This document shows positions 1-10,084 of a stretch of 64,000 bases of DNA, one piece after another. The notes under the pieces were generated by a model, which was not told the DNA's origin, made no database searches, and saw nothing but the letters and a program-made list of their open reading frames with translations. The DNA lies in contig JAKQNO010000071.1 in the NCBI GenBank assembly GCA_029565735.1, forward strand, positions 1 through 64,000. Reading direction: 5' to 3'. The first letter of the stretch is position 1, and every line of letters starts with the position of its first letter. The DNA comes from a bacterium (lineage in GTDB: Bacteria; Oederibacteriota; PGYV01). Both the position numbers and the translations under genes were made by a program.

Positions 1-866
1 CCCTTTGCGTCAGCCAGCCTGATATATTCAATACCGGACGGGTCAACACCCGCCATCTTCGCGCCGGCGGCGTCGGACGCCACCATGTCTTTTGACATTA
101 AAAGGCTTTTCATTAAAACCACATCATCTTTTGATACTCCCCTGGGGCCGTTTGATTTCATAACCCTGTAACAGTCCACAATATTCAAATCGGGTTTTCT
201 GTACGCCGCAAAATCCGCTATGCACTGATGAAGCCCTGTCGCGTGCCAGCTCCAGCGGTTCCACACTATACCCATAAGGTTTTTCATTGATATGGTAAGG
301 CCCGAAGAACCGTGATTTTTTAATACAGGCACATTTATAAAGACATCGCTTTCAGCGGCAAGTTTGTGAACTTTTGCCTCCTTAAGAGTTTTTGCACCAG
401 GTACTTTTACATCAACATAATCCGCCTCAGACGCCGCTGACACCACAAGCGCGCCGGCTTTTTTGGCTGCTTCTTCAATGCCGCTGGTCTTATATGTTTT
501 TTTCCAGTTGTCGCATGTGTGGTCAAACACATATACTTTTTTGGCGCCCGCATCCACGCAGCTTTTTACCACAGATGCCACCAGTTCAGGATTGGTGTTG
601 CCGCCAAGTTCCGGGGTCACGTCCCAGCCTATATTGGGCTTTACCACAACGGTCTGCCCCCTGCGGACAAACTGCGAAATTCCGCCCATTGCAGCCAGTG
701 CAGCCGCGTACATTTTTGACGGTGTGGAATTTTTAACTGCGACAAGGCCGGGCTGCGTCTTGCCGCCGTCATCCGCGCCGAACAGTTTTGACGCCGGAAG
801 CATTGTATAAGCCCCTGCCGCAGCGGCGGCCTGAATTGATTTTTTTATGAATTCGCGCCTGTTCAT
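1..866 (-). CDS. DUF362-family protein with twin-arginine signal peptide (3' end truncated by window edge)
   Basis: Manual minus-strand translation from ATG at 866: MNRREFIKKSIQAAAAAGAYTMLPASKLFGADD...VVVKPNIGWD...; NRREFIK Tat motif; absent from ORF track because it runs off the edge. Confidence 0.8.
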   Translation of the reverse strand, partial: MNRREFIKKSIQAAAAAGAYTMLPASKLFGADDGGKTQPGLVAVKNSTPSKMYAAALAAMGGISQFVRRGQTVVVKPNIGWDVTPELGGNTNPELVASVVKSCVDAGAKKVYVFDHTCDNWKKTYKTSGIEEAAKKAGALVVSAASEADYVDVKVPGAKTLKEAKVHKLAAESDVFINVPVLKNHGSSGLTISMKNLMGIVWNRWSWHATGLHQCIADFAAYRKPDLNIVDCYRVMKSNGPRGVSKDDVVLMKSLLMSKDMVASDAAGAKMAGVDPSGIEYIRLADAK

Positions 867-884
867 TTTTTCACCCCTGATTAT

Positions 885-1631
885 TTATTTTTTTAAAACC
901 CTGCCCGCAAGAAGCGAAATTTCAAACAGCAGGTAAAGCGGCACAGCCACAAGCATCTGCGATATTACATCCGGCGGCGAAAAAACCGCGGCAATTATAA
1001 ATATGGCGATAATTATATAAGGCCTTGCTTTTGACACAGTTTCATGTTTAATTATACCCGCTTTCATAAGAAGAAGCATCACAAGGGGAAGAAGAAAAAC
1101 CGCGCCCGTGACAACAATTACCGATGAAATAAAACCAAAGTATTCCGATACGCCCCACACCGGCAGAATATTGTCCTGCCCCGCGAATCCGGTAAAAAAA
1201 GAAAAAGCCGCGGGAAGCATGATTTTATAGGCAAAAAAAGCCCCGCCGTAAAAAACAGCCGGCGCCGCCAGAAGCCCGCCTGCGAAAAAAACTTTTTCCC
1301 CGGCGTTCAGCGCGGGTTTTACAAAACCCCATAACTGCGCCAGTAAAAACGGCACGGAAAAAAATAAAGCGGATACCGCGGAAACTTTAAGGTACACCGT
1401 GAATTTCTCATACGGCCTGAAATAATAAAGTTTGTCCGCCGCGCCCGCGACAGGCTGCTGAAGAAACTGCATTATATTCCCGCAGAAAGCGAAAGAAACA
1501 AAAAAAGCCGCCATAAAGAAAATAATAACCGCGATTATCCTGAAACGCAGCTCTTCAAGGTGTAAAACAAAATCCGGCAGGTGTTCCGGCGCCGTTTTTT
1601 TATTTGTCTTTTTTTTCGCCGCTTTCTTCAT
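885..1631 (-). CDS. tatC: Sec-independent protein translocase TatC
   Basis: Multi-TM protein with HLEELRFRI and FxxP TatC motifs. Confidence 0.93.
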   Translation of the reverse strand: MKKAAKKKTNKKTAPEHLPDFVLHLEELRFRIIAVIIFFMAAFFVSFAFCGNIMQFLQQPVAGAADKLYYFRPYEKFTVYLKVSAVSALFFSVPFLLAQLWGFVKPALNAGEKVFFAGGLLAAPAVFYGGAFFAYKIMLPAAFSFFTGFAGQDNILPVWGVSEYFGFISSVIVVTGAVFLLPLVMLLLMKAGIIKHETVSKARPYIIIAIFIIAAVFSPPDVISQMLVAVPLYLLFEISLLAGRVLKK

Positions 1632-1770
1632 CTTTAATATCCTTAACGCCTTTTTTAAACTCTGTCACGGCCCTGCCCATTGACTTTCCGATTTCCGGCA
1701 GTTTTTTCGCGCCAAAAATAACAAGCACCACAAGAAGTATGACAATAATCTCTCCGAATCCTATGTTCAA
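1600..1770 (-). CDS. tatA: TatA/E-type translocase subunit, TTG start
   Basis: Manual translation LNIGFGEIIVILLVVLVIFGAKKLPEIGKSMGRAVTEFKKGVKDIKDEESGEKKDK*; GGAGG upstream; overlaps tatC start; below the 60-aa ORF cutoff. Confidence 0.9.
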   Translation of the reverse strand: MNIGFGEIIVILLVVLVIFGAKKLPEIGKSMGRAVTEFKKGVKDIKDEESGEKKDK

Positions 1771-1791
1771 AACGCACCTCCGTTATTGGTT

Positions 1792-2855
1792 TTATTTTTT
1801 TACGTACAATGTCTGCGTGGGATAGGCGAATTCCAGCCCTTCTTTTTCAAACGCTTCGTATATCTTCATGTATATTTCCTGCTGAATATCCATATACTTT
1901 TTATAGTCGTTGCCTTCCACAAAATACACGGTTTCAAAATTAAGCGAAGAATCGCCGTAAGAGGAAAAATGGCTTCTTTCAAACTTTGTACATGGGACGC
2001 CATTTATTATACCTTCTATAATAGCCGGTACTTTTTCAAGTTTGGTTTTTGGCGTCCCGTAAGTGATGCCAAGGGTAAACAGCCCCCTTCTTGTTACCAT
2101 CCTTTTAAAGTTTTTCACCCTTGACCCTGTCAGGCTTGAATTGGAAACTATTATCTGTTCTCCTGTTACGCTTCTTAACCGCGTGGTCTTTATCCCAATA
2201 TTTTCCACTGTTCCCATTACGTCATCAAACACTATATAATCACCCGCCATAAAGGGCTTGTCAAACATGATTGAAATATAACTGAACAAATCGCCCAGAA
2301 CCGCCTGCGCCGCAAGGGCTACGGCTATACCGCCTATTCCAAGGCCGGTAACCACAGCTGAAACTTTATATACCCCATATTGTCAAGGACCAGCACCGCG
2401 CCTATCACCCAGACAATAATTTTTACAAGTATCATAAGGCCGTTTACGCTTTTCACCCTTGCTTCATCAGTTTCGCCTTTAAGCATCACTTTTAACACAA
2501 GAAAATTCAGGAACATTATAACCGCGCGTATGATAAAAACCGTTACAAGTATTACTCCCGCTTTATTGACAAGCGCCTTATACTGCGCGGCAACGGCAAG
2601 GTTGTTGAAAGCAAGAAAGAAAAGGCCGGCATAAATAAGCGGATATAATATCTTTTCAAACAGTTCTACCGCAAAATCGTCAAATTCCCACGCGGTTTTT
2701 AAAGCCCATGCTTTTATTCTTGAAACCGCAAACTTATTCAGCAGAAACAAAACCGCCGCCGGCCCCAGAAACATGCCAAGCGACACTAAATACCTTAACA
2801 CCGTATTTCCCAGAATCACTTTATCAAAAAAACTTTCCTGATGAAAAAAATCCAT
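1792..2855 (-). pseudogene. MscS-family mechanosensitive channel split by a frameshift (ORFs 2334-2855 and 1792-2355)
   Basis: N-part ends ...VLVLDNMGY, C-part continues (K)VSAVVTGLGIGGIAVALAAQAVLGDLF; the two reading frames join at a TATATA tract near 2365-2375. Confidence 0.85.
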
Positions 2856-2901
2856 TTCACATCCTCCGGTTAATAATTAATTATTATTCGCAGTGCCTTT
2901 T

Positions 2902-4236
2902 CTATACTACCCCGTATTCCTTTATCCTGTACAAAAGGGTCCTTCTGCTGACGCCAAGAATTTCCGCGGCTTTTGTCCTGTTGCCGCCTGTTTTTTCAAG
3001 CGCCTGCCTTATAAGCGACACTTCGGCTTCCGTCTTTTTGTCCTTGCCCGCCCGGAACATCAGGCTGTTGTCTGATTTGCATTCAGCCTTTATCAGGTAT
3101 CTTGAGGCTATATCCTTTGTCACTTCGCTGTCTTTTTCCATTATAAGCAGTTTCTGTATCACATTTTCAAGCTCCCTTATATTGCCGGTGAACCTGCATT
3201 CAGATATGAATTCCACGGCTTCCTGCGTGAATTTCTTCTGCGCGATTCCGTATTCTTCGGAGTATTTTTTATTAAAAAAGTTTATAAACTGCCCCACATC
3301 TTCCCTGCGCTCCCTTAAAGGCGGAACGTTAAATTCAACCACGTTTAGCCTGTAATACAAATCTTCCCTAAACTGCTTTTTTTCAATAGCGTCTTTTATG
3401 TTTATATTTGTAGCGGCTATTACGCGCGCGTCTGTCTTTACGGGTTTTGTGTCGCCAAGGCGGTTTATTTCCTTGTCCTGCAGGGCGGCAAGAAGCTTTG
3501 CCTGAAGTTCATTGGGCAGCTCCCCTATTTCATCAAGAAAAATTGTCCCGCCGGATGCAAGCTCAAATTTTCCGGGTTTGTCCGATGCCGCGCCGGTAAA
3601 CGCGCCTTTTCTGTAGCCGAACAGTTCCGATTCCATAAGGGTTTCCGGAATCGCCGCGCAGTTCACTTTTATAAACGCGCCCTGCCTTCCGCTTTTTTCG
3701 TGGATAATACCGGCTAAAAGCCCTTTACCTGTCCCGGTTTCTCCTGTTATTAAAACAGGCCCTCCTGTCGCGGACACCCTGTCTATAACGCTGTTTATTT
3801 TTTCAATTTCCGGGTGGCGCGATTCAAAAAATATCTTTTCTATCCCGCCGGAGTACTCCACTTCCATATCAAAACTGCACCTTTCAGAAACGGCTTTTTT
3901 TACGGTGTTGACAAGTTCCGCTTCATCAAAAGGTTTTGATATAAAATCATAAACACCGCTTTTTACCATTGTCACCGCGGTTTCTATGGAACCAAACGCG
4001 GTCAGAATAATAAACACAGGCCCCAGCCCCTTCGCCTTTTCATATAAGTCTGTCCCGTTCATCTTGGGCATATTTATGTCGCTGATGACAAGGTCTATTT
4101 CATTGTCATTAATTTTTTCCAGCGCGTCCGCCCCGTCGGCAGCCTCCAGAATATCCTTAAAGCCGTTCCTTACAAGAAGCTGGCGCAGCACTTTTCTTAT
4201 ATTTTCTTCGTCATCCACAATAAGTATCTTAACCAT
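2902..4236 (-). CDS. Sigma54-dependent response regulator (NtrC family)
   Basis: Receiver domain, GETGTGKG Walker A, GAFTGA motif, C-terminal Fis-type HTH. Confidence 0.95.
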   Translation of the reverse strand: MVKILIVDDEENIRKVLRQLLVRNGFKDILEAADGADALEKINDNEIDLVISDINMPKMNGTDLYEKAKGLGPVFIILTAFGSIETAVTMVKSGVYDFISKPFDEAELVNTVKKAVSERCSFDMEVEYSGGIEKIFFESRHPEIEKINSVIDRVSATGGPVLITGETGTGKGLLAGIIHEKSGRQGAFIKVNCAAIPETLMESELFGYRKGAFTGAASDKPGKFELASGGTIFLDEIGELPNELQAKLLAALQDKEINRLGDTKPVKTDARVIAATNINIKDAIEKKQFREDLYYRLNVVEFNVPPLRERREDVGQFINFFNKKYSEEYGIAQKKFTQEAVEFISECRFTGNIRELENVIQKLLIMEKDSEVTKDIASRYLIKAECKSDNSLMFRAGKDKKTEAEVSLIRQALEKTGGNRTKAAEILGVSRRTLLYRIKEYGVV

Positions 4237-4273
4237 TAATTGCCTCCTATTTTGATTTAGCCGGCATAATAAT

Positions 4274-6250
4274 TTATGACGGTATTGAAACAGTCACCTC
4301 TGTAAATGTTTCCCCGTCGCTGTCTATAATCATAAGCCCGCCGTGCGCCTTTACTATCCTTTCGGATACCGGAAGCCCAAGCCCGGAACCTTTTGATTTG
4401 CTGGTAAAAAGCGGTTCTTTAACCTTTTCAATGTTTGCTTTGTTTATACCCTGCCCGTTGTCCCTGAATTTTATTTCCACGGATTCCTTTTTTTCTATCA
4501 CTTCTATCTTTATTTCAGGGCTGCGTTTCCCGTCCATGGCTTCCACGGAATTTATTATCAGGTTAAAAAATACCTGTTTAAATTTATCCGGGTCAGCCAT
4601 GGCATATACCGGCCCGCCTGTCCCGTCAAATATAAAATCCACTTTTGAAGCCTGCGGCTGAAGTTTTGAAAGTTTAACACACTCCGCGGCAAGCGCGCGT
4701 ATATCCGTCAGTTTGCGTTCAACTTTTGCGTCTCCCGAAAAATCTTTCCACGCGTCAAGGATCCCCGTCAGCCTGCGTATCTCTTCCCTGACTATGCCCA
4801 CATTTTCCCTGTCTTCGGCCCTGTCGGGCATAATAAGCTGCACCGCGCCCCAAAGCGCGGCAAGCGGGTTCCTTATCTCATGCGCCATCTGCCTTGCAAG
4901 CATGCCAAGCCTTTTCATATTTTCCTCTTCCATTATTTTCTTTCTTAACCTCATTGCATTTAAAAGCACGGATGCTTCCGCGGCCGCCGTAATAAAAGCG
5001 TCGCATTCATCCTGCGTAAAAGAAATGTCCGCGGTCTGTTTTTTTCCCGCCAGAATCCCGGTCACATAGCCGCCGTACCTTAAAGGCGCGGCTATGTCAG
5101 CGTTTAATACAAAAAGAAATTTTTTGCCTGTTTCGTCGGAAATCCCGTAACGCACCGCCACGCTTTCCGGCACTGACATTGAATTTAAAACAAGCGGAAA
5201 TTTTCCGGCTTTTTCGGGCTGAAGCAGGGTGTAATACTCCCCTTCTTTCACATAGGAAACCGTCTCTGTTTCAAGGTATTTTTCAAGGACATCCTGAATG
5301 TAAAACAGTTTTTCATTTTCATCCATCTGCATGGACTTTGCTTCATATATATGCTTAACGGCGATGCCCGAAGCCGGATGTCCGGTGCGTTCTTCAAGAA
5401 ACTCGGAAAATGAATTCCTGATGCGGGAAGAAAAAAACACGGCGGCAAAGGAAATAATCACAAACATCGCGGCCATGGCCTTCCATTCATTTTGAAAGTG
5501 GTACTGGGTAATAAGATAAAACAGCGCAAGCATAAGCGCGACAAGCACAGAGGCCACAAAATTTCTGATTATAATGCCGGTATCAAGAAGCCTTAACCTG
5601 AAAATGGCAAAAAATATCATGACCCCGTAAAGCATATTTGAAACAATTCCCGCGTGCTGTATTTTGTGCAACCCAAGGCCGCCGGTCAAATCAAGCATTC
5701 CGCCGGTGAACAAAACAAGAAACGCGGAAATTACTATGCCTATCTTTATTTTTTCAAGCCTGAACTTTATGGACATATAATTCCGTATCAGGACAAAAAA
5801 CACAACAAGCAGCGCGCCAAAAATATAAACCATCAGGAATTCCTGAAACAGGACGGATTTTTCAAAACTTTCAAATGATTTATTGAACAGCGACATAAAA
5901 GCCGTTCCAAAAAGAATTACAGCGGGCACGCCTATTATTGCCGTGTAAAATACAGTTTTTTTATTATCCAGCCTGAAAAGCGCACAGGTAAAAAGCATGC
6001 CCGCGGCCGGTATAAGGGATGTAACCATCCTGTTTATGATTTCAAATTCAGCGTGGCCGTAGTGCTGCCAGAAAAGGACGCACGCCGCCCAACCGGATAA
6101 AAGCAGATTTAAAAGCGCGAAAGATACGCTTAAAAGGTTTGTTCCCTTAATCAGGGCAATTATTGCCAAAATGGCATTAACTGCCGCGGCTATCGCGATT
6201 ATTGTATAAATCATTACAGACAATTTATCACTGCTTTTGATAATTTTCAA
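4274..6250 (-). CDS. Multi-TM sensor histidine kinase, TTG start
   Basis: N-terminal TM helices, MAHEIRNPL H-box, DNGQGINK, GSGLGLP ATPase motifs. Confidence 0.93.
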   Translation of the reverse strand: MKIIKSSDKLSVMIYTIIAIAAAVNAILAIIALIKGTNLLSVSFALLNLLLSGWAACVLFWQHYGHAEFEIINRMVTSLIPAAGMLFTCALFRLDNKKTVFYTAIIGVPAVILFGTAFMSLFNKSFESFEKSVLFQEFLMVYIFGALLVVFFVLIRNYMSIKFRLEKIKIGIVISAFLVLFTGGMLDLTGGLGLHKIQHAGIVSNMLYGVMIFFAIFRLRLLDTGIIIRNFVASVLVALMLALFYLITQYHFQNEWKAMAAMFVIISFAAVFFSSRIRNSFSEFLEERTGHPASGIAVKHIYEAKSMQMDENEKLFYIQDVLEKYLETETVSYVKEGEYYTLLQPEKAGKFPLVLNSMSVPESVAVRYGISDETGKKFLFVLNADIAAPLRYGGYVTGILAGKKQTADISFTQDECDAFITAAAEASVLLNAMRLRKKIMEEENMKRLGMLARQMAHEIRNPLAALWGAVQLIMPDRAEDRENVGIVREEIRRLTGILDAWKDFSGDAKVERKLTDIRALAAECVKLSKLQPQASKVDFIFDGTGGPVYAMADPDKFKQVFFNLIINSVEAMDGKRSPEIKIEVIEKKESVEIKFRDNGQGINKANIEKVKEPLFTSKSKGSGLGLPVSERIVKAHGGLMIIDSDGETFTEVTVSIPS

Positions 6251-6280
6251 GGATAATCAGAATTCGCGCCGCCTGTATAT

Positions 6281-6317
6281 AAAAAAGTAGCAGGACGGTA
6301 ATCTACCGGCCTGCTAC
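6281..6317 (-). terminator. Rho-independent terminator/attenuator-like hairpin in the leader of the 4274-6250 kinase
   Basis: Minus strand GTAGCAGG-C-CGGT-AGATT-ACCG-T-CCTGCTAC followed by TTTTTT. Confidence 0.8.
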
Positions 6318-6507
6318 ACCCCTCAAACCCTGAAACTTTCTTCTAATTCCCCGTTACCATAGTGCTGTCGCCTCACTCCGGTTTTATATAAGCATATATT
6401 GTGCCGTATTTTTCCCTATATTTTATAATGGTTTAACCGAAGACACATGTGCAAACTTCTGCGCATTTCACACTTTTTGTTTGTTATTTGCGCACTTAAT
6501 GGCTGGT

Positions 6508-8475
6508 TTATTTATAAGGCATCTGTATTATTACCTCTGTAAAAGACTCTCCGTCGCTTTCCAGAATAAGCGTGCCGTTATGCGCGGATACAATCCTGTC
6601 AGAAATTGCAAGTCCAAGCCCCGTGCCTTTTGCCTTTGTCGTAAACAGCGGCTGTTTTAACTTTCTCATAATTTCCGGTTTTATTCCCTCTCCGTTATCT
6701 TTTACCCTTATTTGAAAATCCTTTTCTTTCTGAATTACCATGATTTTAACCTCGGGCGACGGGCTTTTTTCACAGGCATCAGCCGCGTTTAACAGCACAT
6801 TTAAAACCACCTGTTTCATCCTGTCTTTGTCAAAATCCGCCATAAACGTGACAGCCGGTTTTCTGAAAATAAATTCCGCGTTTTTCCCGGCATACTGCGC
6901 TATTTTAACCGACTCTTCCAGAAACAAAACAACGTCATTTGCCCTTTTATCCACTTTTATAATGTCCGAAAAATCCTTCCACGATTCAAGTATTCCCCTA
7001 AGTCGGTTTATTTCATCCCTTATTATGGAAACATTTTCCGCGTCGTTTTCGTTCTTCGGGTCAAGAAGCTGCGCTGCCCCCCAAAGCGCGGTCAGCGGAT
7101 TTTTTATTTCATGAGCCATCTGCCTTGCCATAAGGCCTATCCTTTTCATATTTTCTTCCGCGTCAAGCCTGCGCCTTAGAAGATATGAATTAAGGCAGGC
7201 GGAAATTTCCGCGGCGCCGTCGGTAAACAGAGCTGTTTCGTCTTCAAGAAATGATATATCTGATGTCTGTTTTTTTCCGGCAACCGCGCCTTCTTCGCCG
7301 CCGCCGTAAATAAGCGGCGCCATTATATCCGCCCCGAAAATTTTCAGGCTTTTTTCTTCGGCTGCCGCTTCATATTTAATAATCAGCCCTTTTAAACCGC
7401 CGCTGTATTCCGCTGTCCCGCCCGAATCCCGCCCTATGCTCCAGGACGGCACGTAATAATTGCCTTCCTTAATATATACGGTAACATCCATTTCCAAAGA
7501 TTCAGACATCAGCGCTGTTATGGCCTTAATCTTTTCCTCATCACTTATTCCGGATACTTTAATTTTTTTAAGCTCCGCTGATGCCGTTTCAGTCCGCGAC
7601 GCGCCGCTTACAGAATCAACAAAAAGTTTTATAATCCCGTGAAGGAACCTTGCGTAATAAAAAACGGCAAAGCTCAGTATGAACAGCGCCATTATTCCAA
7701 AAAACCTGTCCCTGCCGTAAAAATACGCCGCTGCCGCGTATAATACCGTGGCGGCGCCGGCGGCCATGGAGTAAATAATAAGGTTTTTAAGCACAACCCC
7801 GGCGTCAAACAGCCTGTGCCTGAAAATAGCGCCGAACAGGATAACGCAGTATATAGCGTTTGCCACGTTTCCAAGATGGTTAAACCTGTGCATCCCAAGC
7901 GCGCCGGTCATGTCAAATATTGCCCCTATAAAAAGTATGACAAACGCGAAAATTACATATTTAATCTTTATCTTTTCCTGCTTGTACTGCACTGTGCGGT
8001 ATTTAAAGAGAAGCAGCATAAAACCCGCTATGCTGAAAACAAAAATGTGCACCAGTATCCAAACTTTAAACGGCGGCGTATTATAAAAAGAATTCAACGC
8101 CGGGGAAAAAAACGTGGAAACACTGTACAGCGACAGCAGCGCGGAAAATATTATGGACACTCTTAAAAGGTTAACGCCGGGCCCTTTTGTAATTTTGAAA
8201 AAAGTAAGAATCAGAAGAATCGCGGCAGGCGGTATGAAGGAAACCACAACGGCGTTTATTTTTTCAAGATAAAATATCCCTCCGGGGCCCTGCCACAGAA
8301 TTACAAGGGCATTCCATACCGCAAGCAGTATGCTTAGTATGGCAAATGAAATATTAAGCCTGTTTTTTCCTTTGGTTAAGGCAAGTATTCCAAGCACAGC
8401 GTTTACCGCGCCGGTAGCGGCGATAAGAAAAAAAATCGTGCTGTTATAAGATTCCACCATACTGTTCATAAACAT
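6508..8475 (-). CDS. Multi-TM sensor histidine kinase, tandem paralog of 4274-6250
   Basis: MAHEIKNPLTALWGAAQLL, DNGEGIKP, GTGLGLAIS; collinear similarity to the neighbour along the length. Confidence 0.93.
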   Translation of the reverse strand: MFMNSMVESYNSTIFFLIAATGAVNAVLGILALTKGKNRLNISFAILSILLAVWNALVILWQGPGGIFYLEKINAVVVSFIPPAAILLILTFFKITKGPGVNLLRVSIIFSALLSLYSVSTFFSPALNSFYNTPPFKVWILVHIFVFSIAGFMLLLFKYRTVQYKQEKIKIKYVIFAFVILFIGAIFDMTGALGMHRFNHLGNVANAIYCVILFGAIFRHRLFDAGVVLKNLIIYSMAAGAATVLYAAAAYFYGRDRFFGIMALFILSFAVFYYARFLHGIIKLFVDSVSGASRTETASAELKKIKVSGISDEEKIKAITALMSESLEMDVTVYIKEGNYYVPSWSIGRDSGGTAEYSGGLKGLIIKYEAAAEEKSLKIFGADIMAPLIYGGGEEGAVAGKKQTSDISFLEDETALFTDGAAEISACLNSYLLRRRLDAEENMKRIGLMARQMAHEIKNPLTALWGAAQLLDPKNENDAENVSIIRDEINRLRGILESWKDFSDIIKVDKRANDVVLFLEESVKIAQYAGKNAEFIFRKPAVTFMADFDKDRMKQVVLNVLLNAADACEKSPSPEVKIMVIQKEKDFQIRVKDNGEGIKPEIMRKLKQPLFTTKAKGTGLGLAISDRIVSAHNGTLILESDGESFTEVIIQMPYK

Positions 8476-8507
8476 ACTTTATCACCCCGGCGTTTTATTT
8501 TCAAGCC

Positions 8508-8549
8508 AAAGCGGGAAAACGCGGCGTTTTGACCCCGTTTTCCCGCTTT
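8508..8549. terminator. Intrinsic terminator-like inverted repeat
   Basis: AAAGCGGGAAAACG ... CGTTTTCCCGCTTT, 14-bp arms. Confidence 0.75.
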
Positions 8550-8560
8550 GTGTTGCGCAG

Positions 8561-9163
8561 TTAAAACCTTATTGAAGCAAGTACCCCAAAAACAGGAAAT
8601 TCAAGTCCGTGTTTGCCGTCATTTTCAACTATTTTCTGCTGTGAAAGGGATTCGGAATACGATACTGAAGGCTGCGTGCCTATAGGGATAACCATTACAT
8701 CAAAAGAATAGGTCTTGTTAAGGATAGCTCCTGCTTTTACAAGCATCCCTGCATGTCCGCCGATGATTATGTCATAGTACGCGCCCACGCTTAAACGGAA
8801 ATCAAGGGGTTTTACCGGCATTATCACGGCAAATTCCGCCTCCGGCATAAAATCATACAGCCCAAAGGACCAGCTTGTGTCAAAATTTCCCAGCGATTTT
8901 TTATTGACCCCTTCGTATGCCAGATAGATAAGCGGCAGGGTAAACTTTGAAGAGGCTAACGGCAGGCTGTTCACGGCGCCGCCCGCGCCTAAAACCCAGA
9001 ATCCGGTCTTGTTCTCTTTCTCCGCGTAAACATCCCTTTCCCACGACGGCACAGTATCATTTTCATAAGCTAAAAGGCATTCACCCGCCATAAGCGTTCC
9101 CAGCAAAATCACCGCCGCCGCGGCTTTCATCCCGAACTTTTTAAAACTGAATTTAAGCTTCAT
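8561..9163 (-). CDS. Secreted/outer-membrane beta-barrel-like hypothetical protein
   Basis: Signal peptide, alternating hydrophobic strands, C-terminal aromatic residue. Confidence 0.55.
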   Translation of the reverse strand: MKLKFSFKKFGMKAAAAVILLGTLMAGECLLAYENDTVPSWERDVYAEKENKTGFWVLGAGGAVNSLPLASSKFTLPLIYLAYEGVNKKSLGNFDTSWSFGLYDFMPEAEFAVIMPVKPLDFRLSVGAYYDIIIGGHAGMLVKAGAILNKTYSFDVMVIPIGTQPSVSYSESLSQQKIVENDGKHGLEFPVFGVLASIRF

Positions 9164-9912
9164 TATTTTTTCTCCTTTTGTTCATTTTTTTGGCCTGAAA
9201 GCGCGTCCTTTAACGCTTCAAGTTTTTTTATGGATTCGGTTGTCTCAAAAATTACGGAATAGAAATCCAGCGCAGTTATCACCCCCAGTCCCGCATACGC
9301 TGCAATTTTAGCCCCGTTTTCCGGGTGAAATATCGCGGTTAAAAGCGCCGCGGTTTTGGCAAGGGCAAAAAATCCGCCCGCAAGGTTTTTCCCGACAGCA
9401 AAATTTCCGCTGTAAGCAGGTATCAGGCAAAGCACAGCCTGGTTCACGGGGTCATTGGTGATTTCCTGCGCAAGCTTTTCCTGAACCCACACCCCAATGG
9501 GTTTATTGCCTGTCATATAGTGGTCATAATATTTTGACATCCCCATTAATTCCCAGGTGTTGAAATTTTTAAAGCCCGCGTTGTCTGACAGAAAATCAAA
9601 AAGGTCAAGGGTATAGGTAAGTTCCGTTACATACCAGCCGTCTGTTCTTTTACCCTGCACAACCCTGCTTTCCGACGCTATTTTTCTTTTTGTTTCTTCG
9701 TCAAAACTGAATTTAAAATCCAGAAAACGGTCTATTGAATAAACCATTTCTTCCCTTGCGTACTGCAGCGATTTATTCTGCGCGGCCTCTATATTATTAC
9801 CTATTTCAGCCGTGCCTCTGGAATTGATTGTATAAATTTTATTTCCGCTTGTGGAAGCGCACCCGCACAATATCGCCGCCATTACCAGTGCTGCTGTCAT
9901 TATTTTTTTCAT
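9163..9912 (-). CDS. Lipoprotein of unknown function
   Basis: Lipobox-like MAAILCGC; TAATG overlap with the downstream gene. Confidence 0.6.
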   Translation of the reverse strand: MKKIMTAALVMAAILCGCASTSGNKIYTINSRGTAEIGNNIEAAQNKSLQYAREEMVYSIDRFLDFKFSFDEETKRKIASESRVVQGKRTDGWYVTELTYTLDLFDFLSDNAGFKNFNTWELMGMSKYYDHYMTGNKPIGVWVQEKLAQEITNDPVNQAVLCLIPAYSGNFAVGKNLAGGFFALAKTAALLTAIFHPENGAKIAAYAGLGVITALDFYSVIFETTESIKKLEALKDALSGQKNEQKEKK

Positions 9913-10084
9913 TTTATTTCCTCCTTATGTGTTTTCACACCTGTATAAGAGCAACAAGCGTGCCACATTTTCTGCCTGATTTTAAAGGGTTTTTATGGGT
10001 TGTTTTTGCGCAATGCATTGCGCGCACGGCAAATGTCGGCCCGGATGAATCGCTAACCCATAAACTTATATCCCATATCCCATA

